Of a stretch of DNA of 17,430 nucleotides, positions 17,316 through 17,430 are shown piece by piece. The position numbers and the translations under genes were made by a program. Below the pieces are notes generated by a model. It was not told the DNA's origin and ran no database searches. It worked only from the letters and a program-made list of their open reading frames with translations. Within the stretch, counting starts at the first letter, position 1, and every line of letters starts with the position of its first letter. The stretch is taken from contig PYST01000343.1 in NCBI GenBank assembly GCA_003049485.1, positions 23,968 to 41,397 of the forward strand. Direction: 5' to 3'. This stretch comes from Ophioceras dolichostomum. Taxonomy: Eukaryota > Ascomycota > Sordariomycetes > Magnaporthales > Ophioceraceae.

Positions 17316-17430
17316 GGCTCTCTTCTCATTCTCCTCGTCTCGATGATGCAGCACGCGTAACCTGCCACAAGGACTCCATCTCACCCCTCCCTCCTCCCAT
17401 CCTCCACCTCTACTTCTTCCAGCTGAACGC

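Noticed and set aside
1..17430. Transposon, RIP-mutated repeat, rRNA, CRISPR or telomere sequence
   Set aside because: No transposase or reverse transcriptase motifs, long terminal or inverted repeats, TpA-rich mutated blocks, rRNA cores, spaced arrays or TTAGGG repeats were seen.

Overview
The window looks like nuclear DNA of a filamentous ascomycete (Pezizomycotina, most likely Sordariomycetes). The main support is one unambiguous gene, an intron-less R2R3 Myb factor of the FlbD / Rca-1 family of conidiation regulators. The surrounding DNA also fits: it is rich in short CT tracts, poly-T runs and microsatellites, and it has sporadic fungal-type splice signals. I cannot name the species from sequence alone.

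Layout. Positions 1-4262 are gene-poor DNA with a pyrimidine-rich + strand and several repeats and palindromes, but no recognisable gene. Positions 4263-5230 are AT-richer and lie downstream of flbD. They include a 13-bp triplicate and a small hairpin in what should be the 3' UTR. Positions 5231-6415 (minus strand) are flbD, 394 codons. Positions 6416-6841 form its probable leader, with two short upstream ORFs, a series of in-frame upstream ATGs, a TATA-like element and a possible leader intron. Positions 6842-17063, over 10 kb, contain nothing I recognise. A few small ORFs there have signal-peptide-like or membrane-like N-termini or good splice signals next to them; these are listed at low confidence. 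The last ~370 bases look like the start of a plus-strand gene that continues beyond the window: a poly-T/CT-rich lead-in, a short ORF ending exactly at a consensus GTAAGT donor, and a CT-rich stretch ending in a good acceptor.

How the parts may work together. FlbD-type proteins are nuclear DNA-binding regulators of the switch from hyphal growth to conidiation in Aspergillus (with FlbB, upstream of brlA), and Neurospora rca-1 belongs to the same family. Developmental regulators in fungi often sit in unusually long intergenic regions with long leaders. The simplest reading of this window is one developmental regulator inside a large regulatory domain. The flanks could also hold lineage-specific small genes or non-coding transcripts, which need RNA data to settle. 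No rRNA, tRNA, CRISPR array or intact transposon was seen.
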